Positions 50,641 to 59,376 of a stretch of 64,000 bases of DNA are shown in pieces. The DNA is from an uncultured Lachnospiraceae bacterium (GTDB lineage Bacteria; Bacillota; Clostridia; Lachnospirales; Lachnospiraceae). The position numbers and the translations under genes were made by a program. The notes beneath the pieces were generated by a model. That model searched no databases. It was not told the DNA's origin and saw nothing but the letters and a program-made list of their open reading frames with translations. Where the stretch lies: positions 186,001-250,000 of the forward strand of contig CAJTLU010000001.1 of NCBI GenBank assembly GCA_910577175.1. The letters are read 5' to 3'. Position 1 is the first letter of the stretch, and each line of letters opens with the position of its first letter.

Positions 50641-51033
50641 ATGGCAGAGAACAAGTTTAATGAAACCGTGGAGGCTTTATTTAAGGGGATGGACGGATTT
50701 CTTACGACGAAAACCGTAGTGGGGGACGCCGTTAAGTTTGACGACGGCACGATTATTTTACCGTTAGTGGACGTCAGCTTCGGCGTAGGAGCAGGCGCGT
50801 TTGCAGGAAACTCCAAGAACAATGCGGGCGGCGGCATGGGAGGAAAGATTTCCCCGAGCTCTGTCCTTGTCATTAAGGACGGGTACGCCAAGCTGGTGAA
50901 TGTAAAGAACCAGGATTTGGTGACGAAGGTGATTGACCTTGTCCCGGACGTACTGGATCGTTTTTCTAAGGACAAGAAGGAAAAGGCGGATTTGGACGAA
51001 AAAGTAACGGAAGTTGTAGATGGGATAAAGTAG
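50641..51033 (+). CDS. ytfJ: GerW/YtfJ family sporulation protein
   Basis: 130 residues, normal size. Characteristic segments: NKFNETVEALFKGMDGFL, VVGDAVKFDDGTIILPLVDV, then FGVGAGAFAG and the Gly-rich turn AGGGMGGKISPSSVLVI. In Bacillus subtilis GerW is needed for germination of spores in some mutants and belongs to the sporulation set. It suggests that the organism has spore genes, although the strain may not sporulate. AGAAAGGACGATACG precedes the ATG. Confidence 0.92.
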   Translation: MAENKFNETVEALFKGMDGFLTTKTVVGDAVKFDDGTIILPLVDVSFGVGAGAFAGNSKNNAGGGMGGKISPSSVLVIKDGYAKLVNVKNQDLVTKVIDLVPDVLDRFSKDKKEKADLDEKVTEVVDGIK

Positions 51034-51069
51034 CAGAATTTGCAGAAAAGAAAAAAAATAAAATTTTTC

Positions 51070-51098
51070 TTGCATTCTTTTGAATCATCTGCTAGAAT
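51070..51098 (+). promoter_or_regulatory. Sigma-A promoter of rpmB
   Basis: TTGCAT (51070-51075), 17 bases, TAGAAT (51093-51098). AGGAGG precedes the start 44 bases later. Confidence 0.82.
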
Positions 51099-51151
51099 AG
51101 ATTTGTTTGTAGGCCATAGCCTTTAATTTTCATTAAGGAGGTGCAATAGAC

Positions 51152-51349
51152 ATGGCTAGATGTGCGGTTTGCGACAAGGGAGCCCTGTTTGGAAAGCAGA
51201 TTAGTCATTCCAGAAGTCAGGTTTCCGGCAGAGCCAACAGAATGTGGAAGTCGAACATTAAGTCCGTTAAGGTCAAGGTTAACGGCGGCGCAAAGAAGAT
51301 GTATGTATGTACTTCTTGTTTAAGAGCCGGCAAGGTTGAGCGCGCTTAG
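51152..51349 (+). CDS. rpmB: 50S ribosomal protein L28
   Basis: 65 residues. MARCAVCDKGALFGKQISHS then VKVNGGAKKMYVCTSCLRAGKV shows two Cys pairs, the zinc-binding form of L28. It binds the large ribosomal subunit. A strong AAGGAGGTG site and its own promoter precede it. Confidence 0.97.
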   Translation: MARCAVCDKGALFGKQISHSRSQVSGRANRMWKSNIKSVKVKVNGGAKKMYVCTSCLRAGKVERA

Positions 51350-51449
51350 TTAGATACCTGCATGGCGGAAATGAATATCGGGGATTTTGCAGGACCGGGT
51401 GTTTTGCAAGATCCCTTTTCGCGTTTCTGCGCACTTACAAAGAGGCGCG

Positions 51450-51587
51450 TCAGCCGCAGAACAGGCGGTAGCCGAGCAGGAGAAACAGGATAATCAGCAG
51501 GACCGCAAGCAGGGTACTGCGCAGGAAAAAGGTAATCAGCATTCCGACTGCAATCCAGATAAGAATAAAACCAAGAACTTTTCGCAC
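51450..51587 (-). CDS. Small membrane protein, 45 residues, minus strand
   Basis: Reading the minus strand from GTG at 51587 gives 45 codons: VRKVLGFILIWIAVGML, ITFFLRSTLLAVLLI, ILFLLLGYRLFCG, stop at 51450-51452. It has two hydrophobic helices with an Arg-Ser turn and a Cys-Gly end. The + frame across it (51387-51662) is Gln/Lys-rich and is the shadow of this gene. The ribosome site is weak. The gene is preceded by a sigma-K-like promoter. Similar short membrane proteins are common near the L28/YloU region of related clostridia, by recollection only. Function unknown. Confidence 0.65.
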   Translation of the reverse strand: MRKVLGFILIWIAVGMLITFFLRSTLLAVLLIILFLLLGYRLFCG

Positions 51588-51614
51588 AGGCAACACCGGA
51601 GACTGTTATTATTA

Positions 51615-51641
51615 TATAGTATGCGTGTTTCCGGCTATAGT
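51615..51641 (-). promoter_or_regulatory. Sigma-K-like promoter of the 45-residue protein
   Basis: On the minus strand AC (51641-51640), 16 bases, CATACTATA (51623-51615), which exactly fits the sigma-K consensus AC-16/17-CATAnnnTA. The start codon lies 27 bases further on. Confidence 0.5.
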
Positions 51642-51663
51642 TCTTGTTTTTTTGAAAAATAGG

Positions 51664-51692
51664 TTCACTTTTTGGAAAAAATGAGGTATACT
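51664..51692 (+). promoter_or_regulatory. Sigma-A promoter of the YloU gene
   Basis: TTCACT (51664-51669), 17 bases, TATACT (51687-51692), 50 bases before the start. Confidence 0.75.
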
Positions 51693-51742
51693 AGAGTAGG
51701 TACATAGTCCGTAATAACGCAACGGGCAGAAGGAGGGTTATG

Positions 51743-52099
51743 ATGAACGCTACGATGAATACGAATCTCGGTGATATTATGATTGAGAATGAGGTTATTG
51801 CAAAGTATGCCGGCTCTGCCGCCGTTGAGTGCTTCGGGGTAGTCGGGATGGCTGCCGTGAATGTAAGGGACGGTTTTGCAAAGCTTTTAAGAAGAGAGAG
51901 TCTGAGCAGGGGAGTGAATATATCAGTAGCCGACAACAAAATTACGATAGATTTTCATATTGTTGTATCATACGGCGTCAGTATCTCTGCAGTTGCGGAT
52001 AATTTAATCAGCAATGTGCGCTATAAGGTAGAGGAATTTTCCGGTCTTCCGGTGGAAAAGATAAATATCTATGTAGAGAGTGTCAGGGTAATTGATTAG
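51743..52099 (+). CDS. Asp23/Gls24 family protein (YloU)
   Basis: 118 residues from the ATG 51743, which is six bases from AGGAGG; ATG 51740 is only three bases away. The Asp23 fold is seen: IENEVIAKYAGSAAVECFGVV, then VNISVADNKITIDFHIVVSY and VRYKVEEFSGLPVEKINIYV. The family is linked to envelope stress and alkaline shock. In Firmicutes YloU precedes the DAK-like YloV (FakA), as here (37 bases downstream). Confidence 0.93.
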   Translation: MNATMNTNLGDIMIENEVIAKYAGSAAVECFGVVGMAAVNVRDGFAKLLRRESLSRGVNISVADNKITIDFHIVVSYGVSISAVADNLISNVRYKVEEFSGLPVEKINIYVESVRVID

Positions 52100-52136
52100 A
52101 AAAAGTGCATCTTTGTGCATTAAGGAGGATGAATAG

Positions 52137-53801
52137 TTGAGTATGAAGACAATTGATGCGGCTATGGTTCAAAGATGTTTTCTTGCGGGCGCAAAACGCA
52201 TCGAGGCAAATAAGGAATATATCAATGAGTTAAATGTGTTCCCGGTTCCGGACGGCGATACCGGCACGAATATGACGCTTACGATTATGTCCGCGGCAAA
52301 GGAAGTGAGTACGCTTGTCAATCCGACGATGGAGCAGGTCTGCAAGGCGATTTCGGGCGGCTCCCTGCGCGGCGCCAGAGGAAATTCCGGTGTTATTCTT
52401 TCTCAGCTGTTCCGCGGATTTTGCAAGGAGCTACGGGAGTATCAGGGAATCAGCGTAACCGTATTTGCTTCCGCGTTTGAGCGTGCGGTGGAGACGGCGT
52501 ACAAGGCGGTGATGAAGCCAAAGGAGGGAACGATTCTGACGGTTGCCAGAGGCGGCGCAGAGCGTGCAAAGCAACTGGCAGAGGAAGGCGAAGAGGATAT
52601 TCTTTCGTTTACGGAGGAAGTGGTACGCCACATGAAGGACGTCCTCGACATTACGCCGGAGCTGCTTCCGGTGTTAAAGGAAGCCGGCGTGGTGGACTCC
52701 GGCGGGCAGGGGCTGCTTACCATTATGGAGGGCGTACTGGATGCCTTACAGGGAAAGGAAACGGACTTTACGATTACGGTTTCCGAGCCTTCGGGACAGA
52801 GGGCAGCTGGTGCGGCAAACGATGCAATCTCTACGGCAGACATTAAGTTTGGTTACTGTACGGAGTTTATCGTTATGGTAGAGAAGCCGTATGATGCGGC
52901 AGAGGAGGTAAGGTTTAAGTCTTATCTGGAATCCATCGGGGATTCCATTGTGGTAGTTTCTGACGAGGATATCGTTAAGGTACACGTACACACCAATGAC
53001 CCGGGACTTGCAATCCAGAAGGCGCTGACTTACGGTTCCCTTACAAAGATGAAGATTGATAATATGAGGGAAGAGCATAACGAGCGTGTGATCCAGGGAG
53101 CTTCGCAGCTTGCAGAGAAGCAGGCGGAAGCGGCGCCAAGAAAGCCGGTCGGGTTTCTGGCAGTTTCCATCGGAGAAGGTCTGAACCAGATTTTTAAGGA
53201 AATCGGCACAGATTATGTAATTGAGGGAGGACAGACAATGAATCCGTCCACCGAAGATATGCTGAATGCAATTGCGCAGGTCAATGCGGATACGATTTTT
53301 ATTCTGCCGAATAATTCCAACATTATTCTTGCCGCAGAGCAGGCAGCAAAGCTGACGAAGGACAAAGAGATTGTCGTAGTTCCTTCGAAGACCGTTCCGC
53401 AGGGAATTACAGCGATTATCAGTTATATGCCGGATAAGTCTGCCGCAGAGAATAAAGAACGGATGGCAGAGGAGATGCAGAAGGTAAAAACCGGACAGGT
53501 AACGTATGCGGTGCGCGATACTTCTATGGATGGCAAGGAAATCAAGGCGGGGGACATTATGGGAATCGGCGACAAGACGATTTGTTCGGTCGGCAGCGAT
53601 ATTGCGGAGGTTACATTTGAGCTTCTTAAGAATCTGCTGGATGATGATTCCGAACTGGTAAGCCTGTATTACGGACAAGAGAACAGCGAAGAAGCTGCAC
53701 AGGCTCTCGCTGACAGGATAATGGAAGCATATCCGGAGCTTGAGGTCGATGTGCATTCCGGCGGACAGCCAATTTACTATTATATACTCTCGGTGGAGTA
53801 A
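52137..53801 (+). CDS. fakA: DAK2-domain fatty acid kinase, YloV/FakA
   Basis: 554 residues. Start TTG 52137 chosen because AAGGAGG lies eight bases ahead; ATG 52143 is 14 bases away. The N-terminal kinase has LNVFPVPDGDTGTNM (DGDTG binds Mg-ATP), followed by GGSLRGARGNSGVI. The C-terminal half is the FakA regulatory domain, ending YYGQENSEE and YYYILSVE. FakA works with a FakB (DegV-type) protein to phosphorylate fatty acids for phospholipid synthesis. No fakB is in the window. It follows yloU, the conserved order. Confidence 0.93.
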   Translation: MSMKTIDAAMVQRCFLAGAKRIEANKEYINELNVFPVPDGDTGTNMTLTIMSAAKEVSTLVNPTMEQVCKAISGGSLRGARGNSGVILSQLFRGFCKELREYQGISVTVFASAFERAVETAYKAVMKPKEGTILTVARGGAERAKQLAEEGEEDILSFTEEVVRHMKDVLDITPELLPVLKEAGVVDSGGQGLLTIMEGVLDALQGKETDFTITVSEPSGQRAAGAANDAISTADIKFGYCTEFIVMVEKPYDAAEEVRFKSYLESIGDSIVVVSDEDIVKVHVHTNDPGLAIQKALTYGSLTKMKIDNMREEHNERVIQGASQLAEKQAEAAPRKPVGFLAVSIGEGLNQIFKEIGTDYVIEGGQTMNPSTEDMLNAIAQVNADTIFILPNNSNIILAAEQAAKLTKDKEIVVVPSKTVPQGITAIISYMPDKSAAENKERMAEEMQKVKTGQVTYAVRDTSMDGKEIKAGDIMGIGDKTICSVGSDIAEVTFELLKNLLDDDSELVSLYYGQENSEEAAQALADRIMEAYPELEVDVHSGGQPIYYYILSVE

Positions 53802-53861
53802 TATGGAGAAGGGGCAATACACATCAGTGTTTGTCATAGAAAAATTTAGGAGGATAAGGAA

Positions 53862-54269
53862 ATGGAAAAGTCAAAGTTAGGAATTTCGGTCTGCCTGTTG
53901 GGAATGATTGTATTTCTTACCGGATATCTGGGCATTACAGCCTTGGCATTGGTAGCAGGCTATATTCTTCTCAGAGAGGAGAATGAGACGCTGCGGAGGT
54001 ATGCAGTTTATTCAATCGTCATGTACATTGTATTTGCGCTGATATCGTTGTGTCTCGGGGCGCTGGGTACGGTGATTGACATTATCAATTTCAGAGATTG
54101 GATGTATGGCAGTGGATTTTACAGTGTATTAAACTCGATTCTCTCCACAATCAACAGCATTGTCAGCCTTGCAGAAAAGGCAGCATTCGGTCTGTTCGCT
54201 TTATGCGCACTGTTTGGCAAGCCTGTTAAGTTCGGAGCAGTAGACAAGGTAATTGAAAAGCATATGTAA
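53862..54269 (+). CDS. Small four-helix membrane protein
   Basis: 135 residues with hydrophobic segments at about 8-35, 48-75 and 100-118 and a long Ile/Ser-rich amphipathic portion (NSILSTINSIVSLAEKAAFG) before the final helix. The beginning GISVCLLGMIVFLTGYLG has the Ala/Gly/Leu mixture of small TM20 or DUF4870-like proteins. The frame SYVD is not recognised. AGGAGGATAAGGA precedes the ATG. Confidence 0.75.
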   Translation: MEKSKLGISVCLLGMIVFLTGYLGITALALVAGYILLREENETLRRYAVYSIVMYIVFALISLCLGALGTVIDIINFRDWMYGSGFYSVLNSILSTINSIVSLAEKAAFGLFALCALFGKPVKFGAVDKVIEKHM

Positions 54270-54284
54270 TTTTTTAAAAGAACA

Positions 54285-54322
54285 AAAGGGGTTGCCGCAG
54301 AAAAGCGCAGCCCTTTCTTATT
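54285..54322 (+). terminator. Weak terminator before recG
   Basis: AAAGGG (54285-54290)/CCCTTT (54311-54316) with additional TGC/GCA pairing inside, then CTTATT. Confidence 0.5.
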
Positions 54323-54434
54323 GTGTAAGAAACTTATGGGCATCATGCGTTACGCCTGTATAGGTAAGGCGCAGACGCTCCGGAAGTATAAAAGAGTAGA
54401 GAAGATAAGGCAGCTTAAGAGGAAAGGAGGCGCT

Positions 54435-56474
54435 ATGAAGCAGACAGAGGATGTCCGGTGTATTAAAGGAATCGGCGCAAAGACGGCAGAACTGCTCCAA
54501 AAGCTTGGGATTCATACGGTGGGGGATTTGCTTTCCTATTACCCGCGCAGTTATGATACCTATGAGCTTCCGGTGCCAATCGGGGAGGTAAAGGAGGGGA
54601 AAACGGTGACAATTGAGGCATCGGTGATAAAGAGCGCCGATGTGACAAGATACCGGAACCTCCAGGTACTGACCTGTATTGTACGCGACCCCTCGGGAAT
54701 GCTCAAGCTCACATGGTATAACCAGCCATACATGAAAAACCAGCTGACAATGGGGACAAGGCATTTGTTCCGGGGGCGGATTGCACGCAAGAAGGGAAGC
54801 CTTGTGATGGAGCAGCCGAAAAAGTACACGAGGGAGGAGTACCATAGGCTTTTGCAGGTACTGCAGCCAGTTTACGGGCTGACAGAGGGGTTACATAACA
54901 AAACCCTGTCGAAAGCAGTAGCCGCCGCGCTTTCCTGCTGCGAGCCGGAGGAGGACTTTATTCCGGCACGGATTGCAAAGGCACACAATCTGATTGCCCG
55001 ACGTTATGCGGTAGAAGAGATTCATTTTCCGAAAAGCAGGGAAACGCTCGGCGAGGCAAGAAGGCGGCTGGTGTTTGAGGAGTTTTTCCGTTTTATGCTT
55101 TTGCTTTCCCATTACAAGGAGCAGAAGGGAAAAGAAAAGAACCATTATCCGGTACGGGAGACAAAGGAGTGCAAGCGGCTGTTAGAGACGCTTCCGTATG
55201 AGCTGACCAATGCACAGAAAAAGGTCTGGGCGGAGATTCAGGCGGACCTTGCCGGGGAAGGTACGATGACGAGGCTCGTGCAGGGGGACGTCGGTTCCGG
55301 CAAAACGATACTAGCCATGCTGTCGCTGCTTGCAGCGGCGGAATCCGGCTATCAGGCGGCTTTAATGGCGCCTACGGAGGTACTGGCGCGCCAGCATATG
55401 GCAGAAGCGCTCCGGCTGTTTTCGGACAGTGGTATCAAATGTGTCCTTCTGACCGGCTCCATGACCGCGGCACAGAAAAAAGAAGTAAGAGAACAAATAA
55501 GGTCGGGGGAAGCGGATATTATCATCGGAACGCAGACATTGTTTCAGGAGAAGGTAGAGTATCGTTCTCTTGGACTGGTGATTACGGACGAGCAGCACCG
55601 GTTCGGGGTGCGGCAGCGGGAGAAGCTTTCTGAAAAAGGGGGACACCCGCATATTCTGGTGATGAGTGCGACGCCGATACCGCGTACCCTTGCGATTATT
55701 TTATATGGTGACCTGGATATCTCAATTGTGGACGAGCTGCCGAAGGGCAGGAAGCCGGTCAAAAACTGCGTTGTCGGCACAGGCTACCGGGAGACAGCTT
55801 ACCGCTTTATCGCAAAGCAGGTGGCAGCCGGGCGGCAGGCCTATATTATCTGCGCTATGGTAGAAGAGAGCGATACGAGCGATGCAGAGAATGTTACGGA
55901 TTATACGGAGCAGCTGCGGGAGGCGCTCGGCGGCGGAATTAGTGTGGAATATCTGCATGGGAAGATGCCTGCCAAAGAAAAGACGGAACGGATGAACCGT
56001 TTTGCGGCAGGGGAAATCCAGGTACTGGTATCAACAACGGTAATCGAAGTCGGCGTCAATGTGCCGAATGCAACGGTAATGATGATAGAGAATGCAGAGC
56101 GCTTCGGACTGGCACAGCTTCATCAGCTGCGCGGCAGGGTCGGGCGCGGCGATGCGGAGTCATATTGTATTATGGTAAGTGCTTCGGAGGCGCAGGAGAC
56201 AATGGAACGGCTGGAAATCCTGAACCGCTCCAACGACGGCTTCTTTATTGCCGGAGAGGACCTGCGGCTGCGCGGGCCGGGTGATTTATTCGGCATACGG
56301 CAGAGCGGTGAGTTTGAGTTTGCTGTTGCAGATATCTATGCAGATGCAACGGTGTTAAAGGAAGTGAGCGAAACCGTAAAGGCACTTTCCGCAAAGGAGG
56401 CAGAGGAGCTGTACCAGAGGTGCTTTCGCGAGGAAACTGCAGAACTTGTCCGCGGCATGGCAGAATCCATCTGA
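54435..56474 (+). CDS. recG: ATP-dependent DNA helicase RecG
   Basis: 679 residues from the ATG after GGAAAGGAGGCGCT. It reverses stalled replication forks and processes Holliday junctions. The wedge domain comes first: CIKGIGAKTAELLQKLGI, then the OB part with LKLTWYNQPY. The helicase core has Walker A GDVGSGKT, DEQH box (ITDEQHRFGV), motif III SATPIPR, and motif VI QLRGRVGRG. The typical end ADIYADATVLKEV is present. The gene follows fakA with one small gene between, a common clostridial arrangement. Confidence 0.96.
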   Translation: MKQTEDVRCIKGIGAKTAELLQKLGIHTVGDLLSYYPRSYDTYELPVPIGEVKEGKTVTIEASVIKSADVTRYRNLQVLTCIVRDPSGMLKLTWYNQPYMKNQLTMGTRHLFRGRIARKKGSLVMEQPKKYTREEYHRLLQVLQPVYGLTEGLHNKTLSKAVAAALSCCEPEEDFIPARIAKAHNLIARRYAVEEIHFPKSRETLGEARRRLVFEEFFRFMLLLSHYKEQKGKEKNHYPVRETKECKRLLETLPYELTNAQKKVWAEIQADLAGEGTMTRLVQGDVGSGKTILAMLSLLAAAESGYQAALMAPTEVLARQHMAEALRLFSDSGIKCVLLTGSMTAAQKKEVREQIRSGEADIIIGTQTLFQEKVEYRSLGLVITDEQHRFGVRQREKLSEKGGHPHILVMSATPIPRTLAIILYGDLDISIVDELPKGRKPVKNCVVGTGYRETAYRFIAKQVAAGRQAYIICAMVEESDTSDAENVTDYTEQLREALGGGISVEYLHGKMPAKEKTERMNRFAAGEIQVLVSTTVIEVGVNVPNATVMMIENAERFGLAQLHQLRGRVGRGDAESYCIMVSASEAQETMERLEILNRSNDGFFIAGEDLRLRGPGDLFGIRQSGEFEFAVADIYADATVLKEVSETVKALSAKEAEELYQRCFREETAELVRGMAESI

Positions 56475-56518
56475 CATCCCTTTTAGGCTTACGCATTTTT
56501 AGTAATTTAAGAAAGTTC

Positions 56519-56697
56519 CGGTGTCGCAGAGTAGCTTCTTTTTGCATTTGTCCGAAGGACCGCAGCCTTTAGCGGAGCCGGAATCACCTCTTAGGGCTGG
56601 TTAGGCGCGAGGACGCCACCGAGCGGCTTAACAGCACTTAGAGGAAGTCCGGCGGAGCGTTTGCGCATGCAATAAAGAAGCTGCTCTGCGATGCCGG
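56519..56697. repeat. Intergenic palindromic repeat, copy C (full, 179 bp)
   Basis: CCGGTGTCGCAGAGTAGCTTC at the left edge is mirrored at the right edge (rc CCGGCATCGCAGAGCAGCTTC). The cores TTTGCATTTGTCCGAAGGA (56541-56559) and AGCGTTTGCGCATGCAA (56656-56672) are those of copy A. Between them 96 bases form a second imperfect palindrome (CCTCTTAGGGCTG against rc CCTCTAAGTGCTG). The whole can fold into one long stem. No frame codes for a protein. A MITE- or REP-like element. Confidence 0.8.
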
Positions 56698-56761
56698 AGC
56701 TTTGCCCAGGCGGCTTTAAAATGCGGAACCGCAAGTTTTCCTTTTCTTTTTTGAAAAATGT

Positions 56762-56769
56762 GGTATACT
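56762..56769 (+). promoter_or_regulatory. Extended -10 promoter of the AAA ATPase gene
   Basis: GGTATACT: TATACT (56764-56769) preceded by TGG, with a poor -35. Its sequence GTGGTATACTTA equals that before apt. Confidence 0.6.
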
Positions 56770-56813
56770 TATTATGTGTATACTGGAAAAGCAGAACAGA
56801 AAGGAGTAGTCCG

Positions 56814-58412
56814 ATGCAGAAGTCATATACGAACCAGCAGCTAAAGCGTATTGCCGGAGACAATTACCAGCTTCTTTCGGAGTACTGTGCTTTGTTGACT
56901 GCCGAGGGGTATTTTTCCAAGGCGGAGGAGATTTTATGTCTTTCTGTGGAAGAGGTGCTGGATTTGTATGTGCAGTCTCTTCTGGTGCAGTTTCTGGTGT
57001 TTGGCAAGCGTCTGAATGCGGAGGAGGTTTTCTTTGCGGCAGGCGTGACAGGGCAGGACATGCTTGGATTAAAGGAGGCGTGGGAAGCAGGAGATATGAC
57101 CGGGGCGGTGACAAGGGCCGAGAGGTTTTTAGAGACTCCGCCGATTCTTTTGCAGCTGTTTGGTCTGCGGGACCAGGAGAAGGAGAAGGGAGTTACAGGT
57201 CTTTTTTTTGATTCGCTGCTCAATATTATGATTTGTTCGGCGTATCTGAACCAGGTAAGGGACGGGCAGATATCGAAGTTTATCAGCTTGTATTTTGATA
57301 AAGTTTCGGTTTTTTTAGAGAATAGACAGGAGGCATCCCGCACAGTGGACGGAAAGTACATATTCAAGAAGCTGTGCTCCGGAAGCCTTTCGGAGGGTTG
57401 CGCGCTTTTGCGGGAAGCCGGAGAGGACTTTGCTTCTTATAAGCGGAAGTATTTTTACTACAGGCAGGGTGTCAGCGCCTTTGCAGCAGCAGATGCGGTA
57501 CAGGAGCAGCAAATGGCGGAGGAGGTTCCGGAGGCTCTGTCGGAGCTTCTGCCGGATGCGGCAGAAGCGGCTGTGGCAGAGCGGAAGGAAAAGGAAGCCG
57601 GAGAGGAGCTTTCGCGGTTGACCGGAGAGCTGGAGCGCATGGTCGGCTTACGGGAGGTCAAGGACGAAATCCGGACGCTGGTAAATCTGATTAAGGTAAA
57701 GCGTCTGCGGGAACAGTACGGGCTTCCGCAAATGAATATGTCTTATCATATGGTGTTTACCGGAAGTCCTGGTACGGGGAAAACCACGGTGGCGCGTCTG
57801 GTTGCCGGAATCTACCGGGAGCTTGGCATTTTAAGCAAGGGGACATTGACCGAAACGGACCGTTCCGGCCTGGTGGCAGGCTATGTCGGGCAGACGGCGT
57901 TAAAGGTAAAGGAAGTAGTGGAGAGAGCGCTCGGCGGCGTTTTGTTTATTGATGAGGCATATGCCCTGGCACCGGAGAATGCAAGCAATGATTTCGGGGC
58001 AGAGGCGGTCGATACCTTAGTGAAGCTGATGGAGGACCACCGGGACGACCTGGTGGTGATTGTTGCGGGCTATACCGAAGAGATGCAGCGGTTTTTGAAG
58101 GCAAATACAGGGCTGCACTCCCGTTTTAATAAATTTATTACATTTTCCGATTATACGGATAAGGAGCTTTTGCTGATTCTGGATTCCATGGCGTCAGAGA
58201 TGGGATTTTGTCTGACCGAGGCGGCACGGAACAAGATTGCGGAGCGGCTTACAGGAATGAGCGCCAGAGAAAGGAAAAGCTTCGGCAATGCGCGCGGAAT
58301 CCGCAATCTGTTTGAACGGCTTGTAAGTAATCAGGCAAACCGTATTATCGGCTATACATCCCAGTCGGTGAAGGATATTACAGTAATTACGGAAGAGGAT
58401 GTTGTCCAATAG
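56814..58412 (+). CDS. SpoVK/CbbX-type AAA+ ATPase
   Basis: 532 residues from the ATG after AAAGGAGTAGTCCG. The N-terminal 260 residues are helical, with no recognised domain. The CbbX-like AAA+ core follows: RMVGLREVKDEIRTL, Walker A GSPGTGKTT (around 322), the loop TDRSGLVAGYVGQTA, Walker B VLFIDEAYAL, sensor 1 IVAGYTEEM, arginine finger HSRFNKFI. In Bacillus this core is SpoVK, used late in sporulation; the longer N-terminus is different and may be a recruitment domain. It has its own promoter and starts a group that runs into glycosyltransferase genes. Confidence 0.85.
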   Translation: MQKSYTNQQLKRIAGDNYQLLSEYCALLTAEGYFSKAEEILCLSVEEVLDLYVQSLLVQFLVFGKRLNAEEVFFAAGVTGQDMLGLKEAWEAGDMTGAVTRAERFLETPPILLQLFGLRDQEKEKGVTGLFFDSLLNIMICSAYLNQVRDGQISKFISLYFDKVSVFLENRQEASRTVDGKYIFKKLCSGSLSEGCALLREAGEDFASYKRKYFYYRQGVSAFAAADAVQEQQMAEEVPEALSELLPDAAEAAVAERKEKEAGEELSRLTGELERMVGLREVKDEIRTLVNLIKVKRLREQYGLPQMNMSYHMVFTGSPGTGKTTVARLVAGIYRELGILSKGTLTETDRSGLVAGYVGQTALKVKEVVERALGGVLFIDEAYALAPENASNDFGAEAVDTLVKLMEDHRDDLVVIVAGYTEEMQRFLKANTGLHSRFNKFITFSDYTDKELLLILDSMASEMGFCLTEAARNKIAERLTGMSARERKSFGNARGIRNLFERLVSNQANRIIGYTSQSVKDITVITEEDVVQ

Positions 58413-58422
58413 AGGAGGAAAC

Positions 58423-59376
58423 ATGGAGAGCAGATTACAGGAGCGGATTTCGATTGTGATTCCCGTATACAATGAAGGGGCTCATATCAGGGAGTCGATG
58501 GCTCGTGTAGAGCAGATATGCAGGGAGGCTTCCATTCCCTATGAGCTGGTGCTGATTGACGACGGCTCGAGGGATAATTCGTGGGAAGAGCTCCGCAGTA
58601 TGGCAGAGGAGAATCCGGATATTACAGCGGTGCGGCTTTCCAGAAATTTTGGAAAGGAACCGGCGTTATGTGCCGGTCTGGACATTGCGGCCGGTGCGGC
58701 AGTTCTTGTAATGGACGCGGATTTGCAGCATCCGCCGGAATGTATTCCCGAGATGGTGCGGCTCTGGCGGGAAGGCGCGGAGGTAGTCGAGGGCGTAAAA
58801 CGCTCCCGCGGAAAAGAGAAGCGCACATATCGGTTTTGTGCCAGACTGTTTTATGGGATGATAAGCAAAGCGACCGGCATTGATTTTGACAATGCGTCCG
58901 ACTTTAAGCTCCTCGACAGGAAGGTAGTCGAGGCGATGAAGCAGATGCCGGAGCGTATGACGTTTTTCCGCGGGATGTCGGCATGGGTCGGCTTTGAGCG
59001 TTGCACATTTGATTTTGAGGTGGCGGAGCGGGTGGACGGCAAGTCCAAGTTTTCCCTGAAGCGTTTGGTTACGCTTGCGGTGACGGCAGTAACGTCGTAT
59101 ACGTCGGCGCCGTTGCACTGTATTACGATTCTGGGCTTTATTATGCTGTTCGGCGCAGTCCTGTTAGGAATCCAGACCCTGTATATGAAGTTTGCGGGTC
59201 ATGCGCAGGGCGGTTTTACCACGGTAATTCTGCTGTTGCTTTTTATCGGCAGCATGATTATGATCAGCCTCGGGATTATCGGGTTGTATCTGATGAAAAT
59301 ATACCATGAAATCAAAGGGCGGCCTCGTTACCTGACTTCCCGGGTGATTCGAATGGGAGAGGAGGAAAAGCAGTAA
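58423..59376 (+). CDS. Glycosyltransferase family 2, polyprenyl-phosphate type
   Basis: 317 residues from the ATG after AGAGGAGGAAAC. The GT-A domain begins SIVIPVYNEGAHI, with DDGSRDNSW, ADLQHPPE (D-x-D) and the late SDFKLLDRKVVEA. Two membrane helices close it (about 230-255, 270-295). This is the GtrB/DPM1-like group, which transfers a sugar from UDP/GDP to undecaprenyl phosphate. The product feeds GT-C enzymes such as the next gene, whose ATG overlaps its stop. Confidence 0.93.
   Translation: MESRLQERISIVIPVYNEGAHIRESMARVEQICREASIPYELVLIDDGSRDNSWEELRSMAEENPDITAVRLSRNFGKEPALCAGLDIAAGAAVLVMDADLQHPPECIPEMVRLWREGAEVVEGVKRSRGKEKRTYRFCARLFYGMISKATGIDFDNASDFKLLDRKVVEAMKQMPERMTFFRGMSAWVGFERCTFDFEVAERVDGKSKFSLKRLVTLAVTAVTSYTSAPLHCITILGFIMLFGAVLLGIQTLYMKFAGHAQGGFTTVILLLLFIGSMIMISLGIIGLYLMKIYHEIKGRPRYLTSRVIRMGEEEKQ

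Noticed and set aside
51387..51662. 91-codon plus-strand frame after rpmB
   Set aside because: Gln/Lys-rich shadow of the 45-codon minus-strand membrane protein; no ribosome site.
52746..53837. 363-codon minus-strand frame across fakA
   Set aside because: Antisense of a gene with intact motifs; no ribosome site and no known family.
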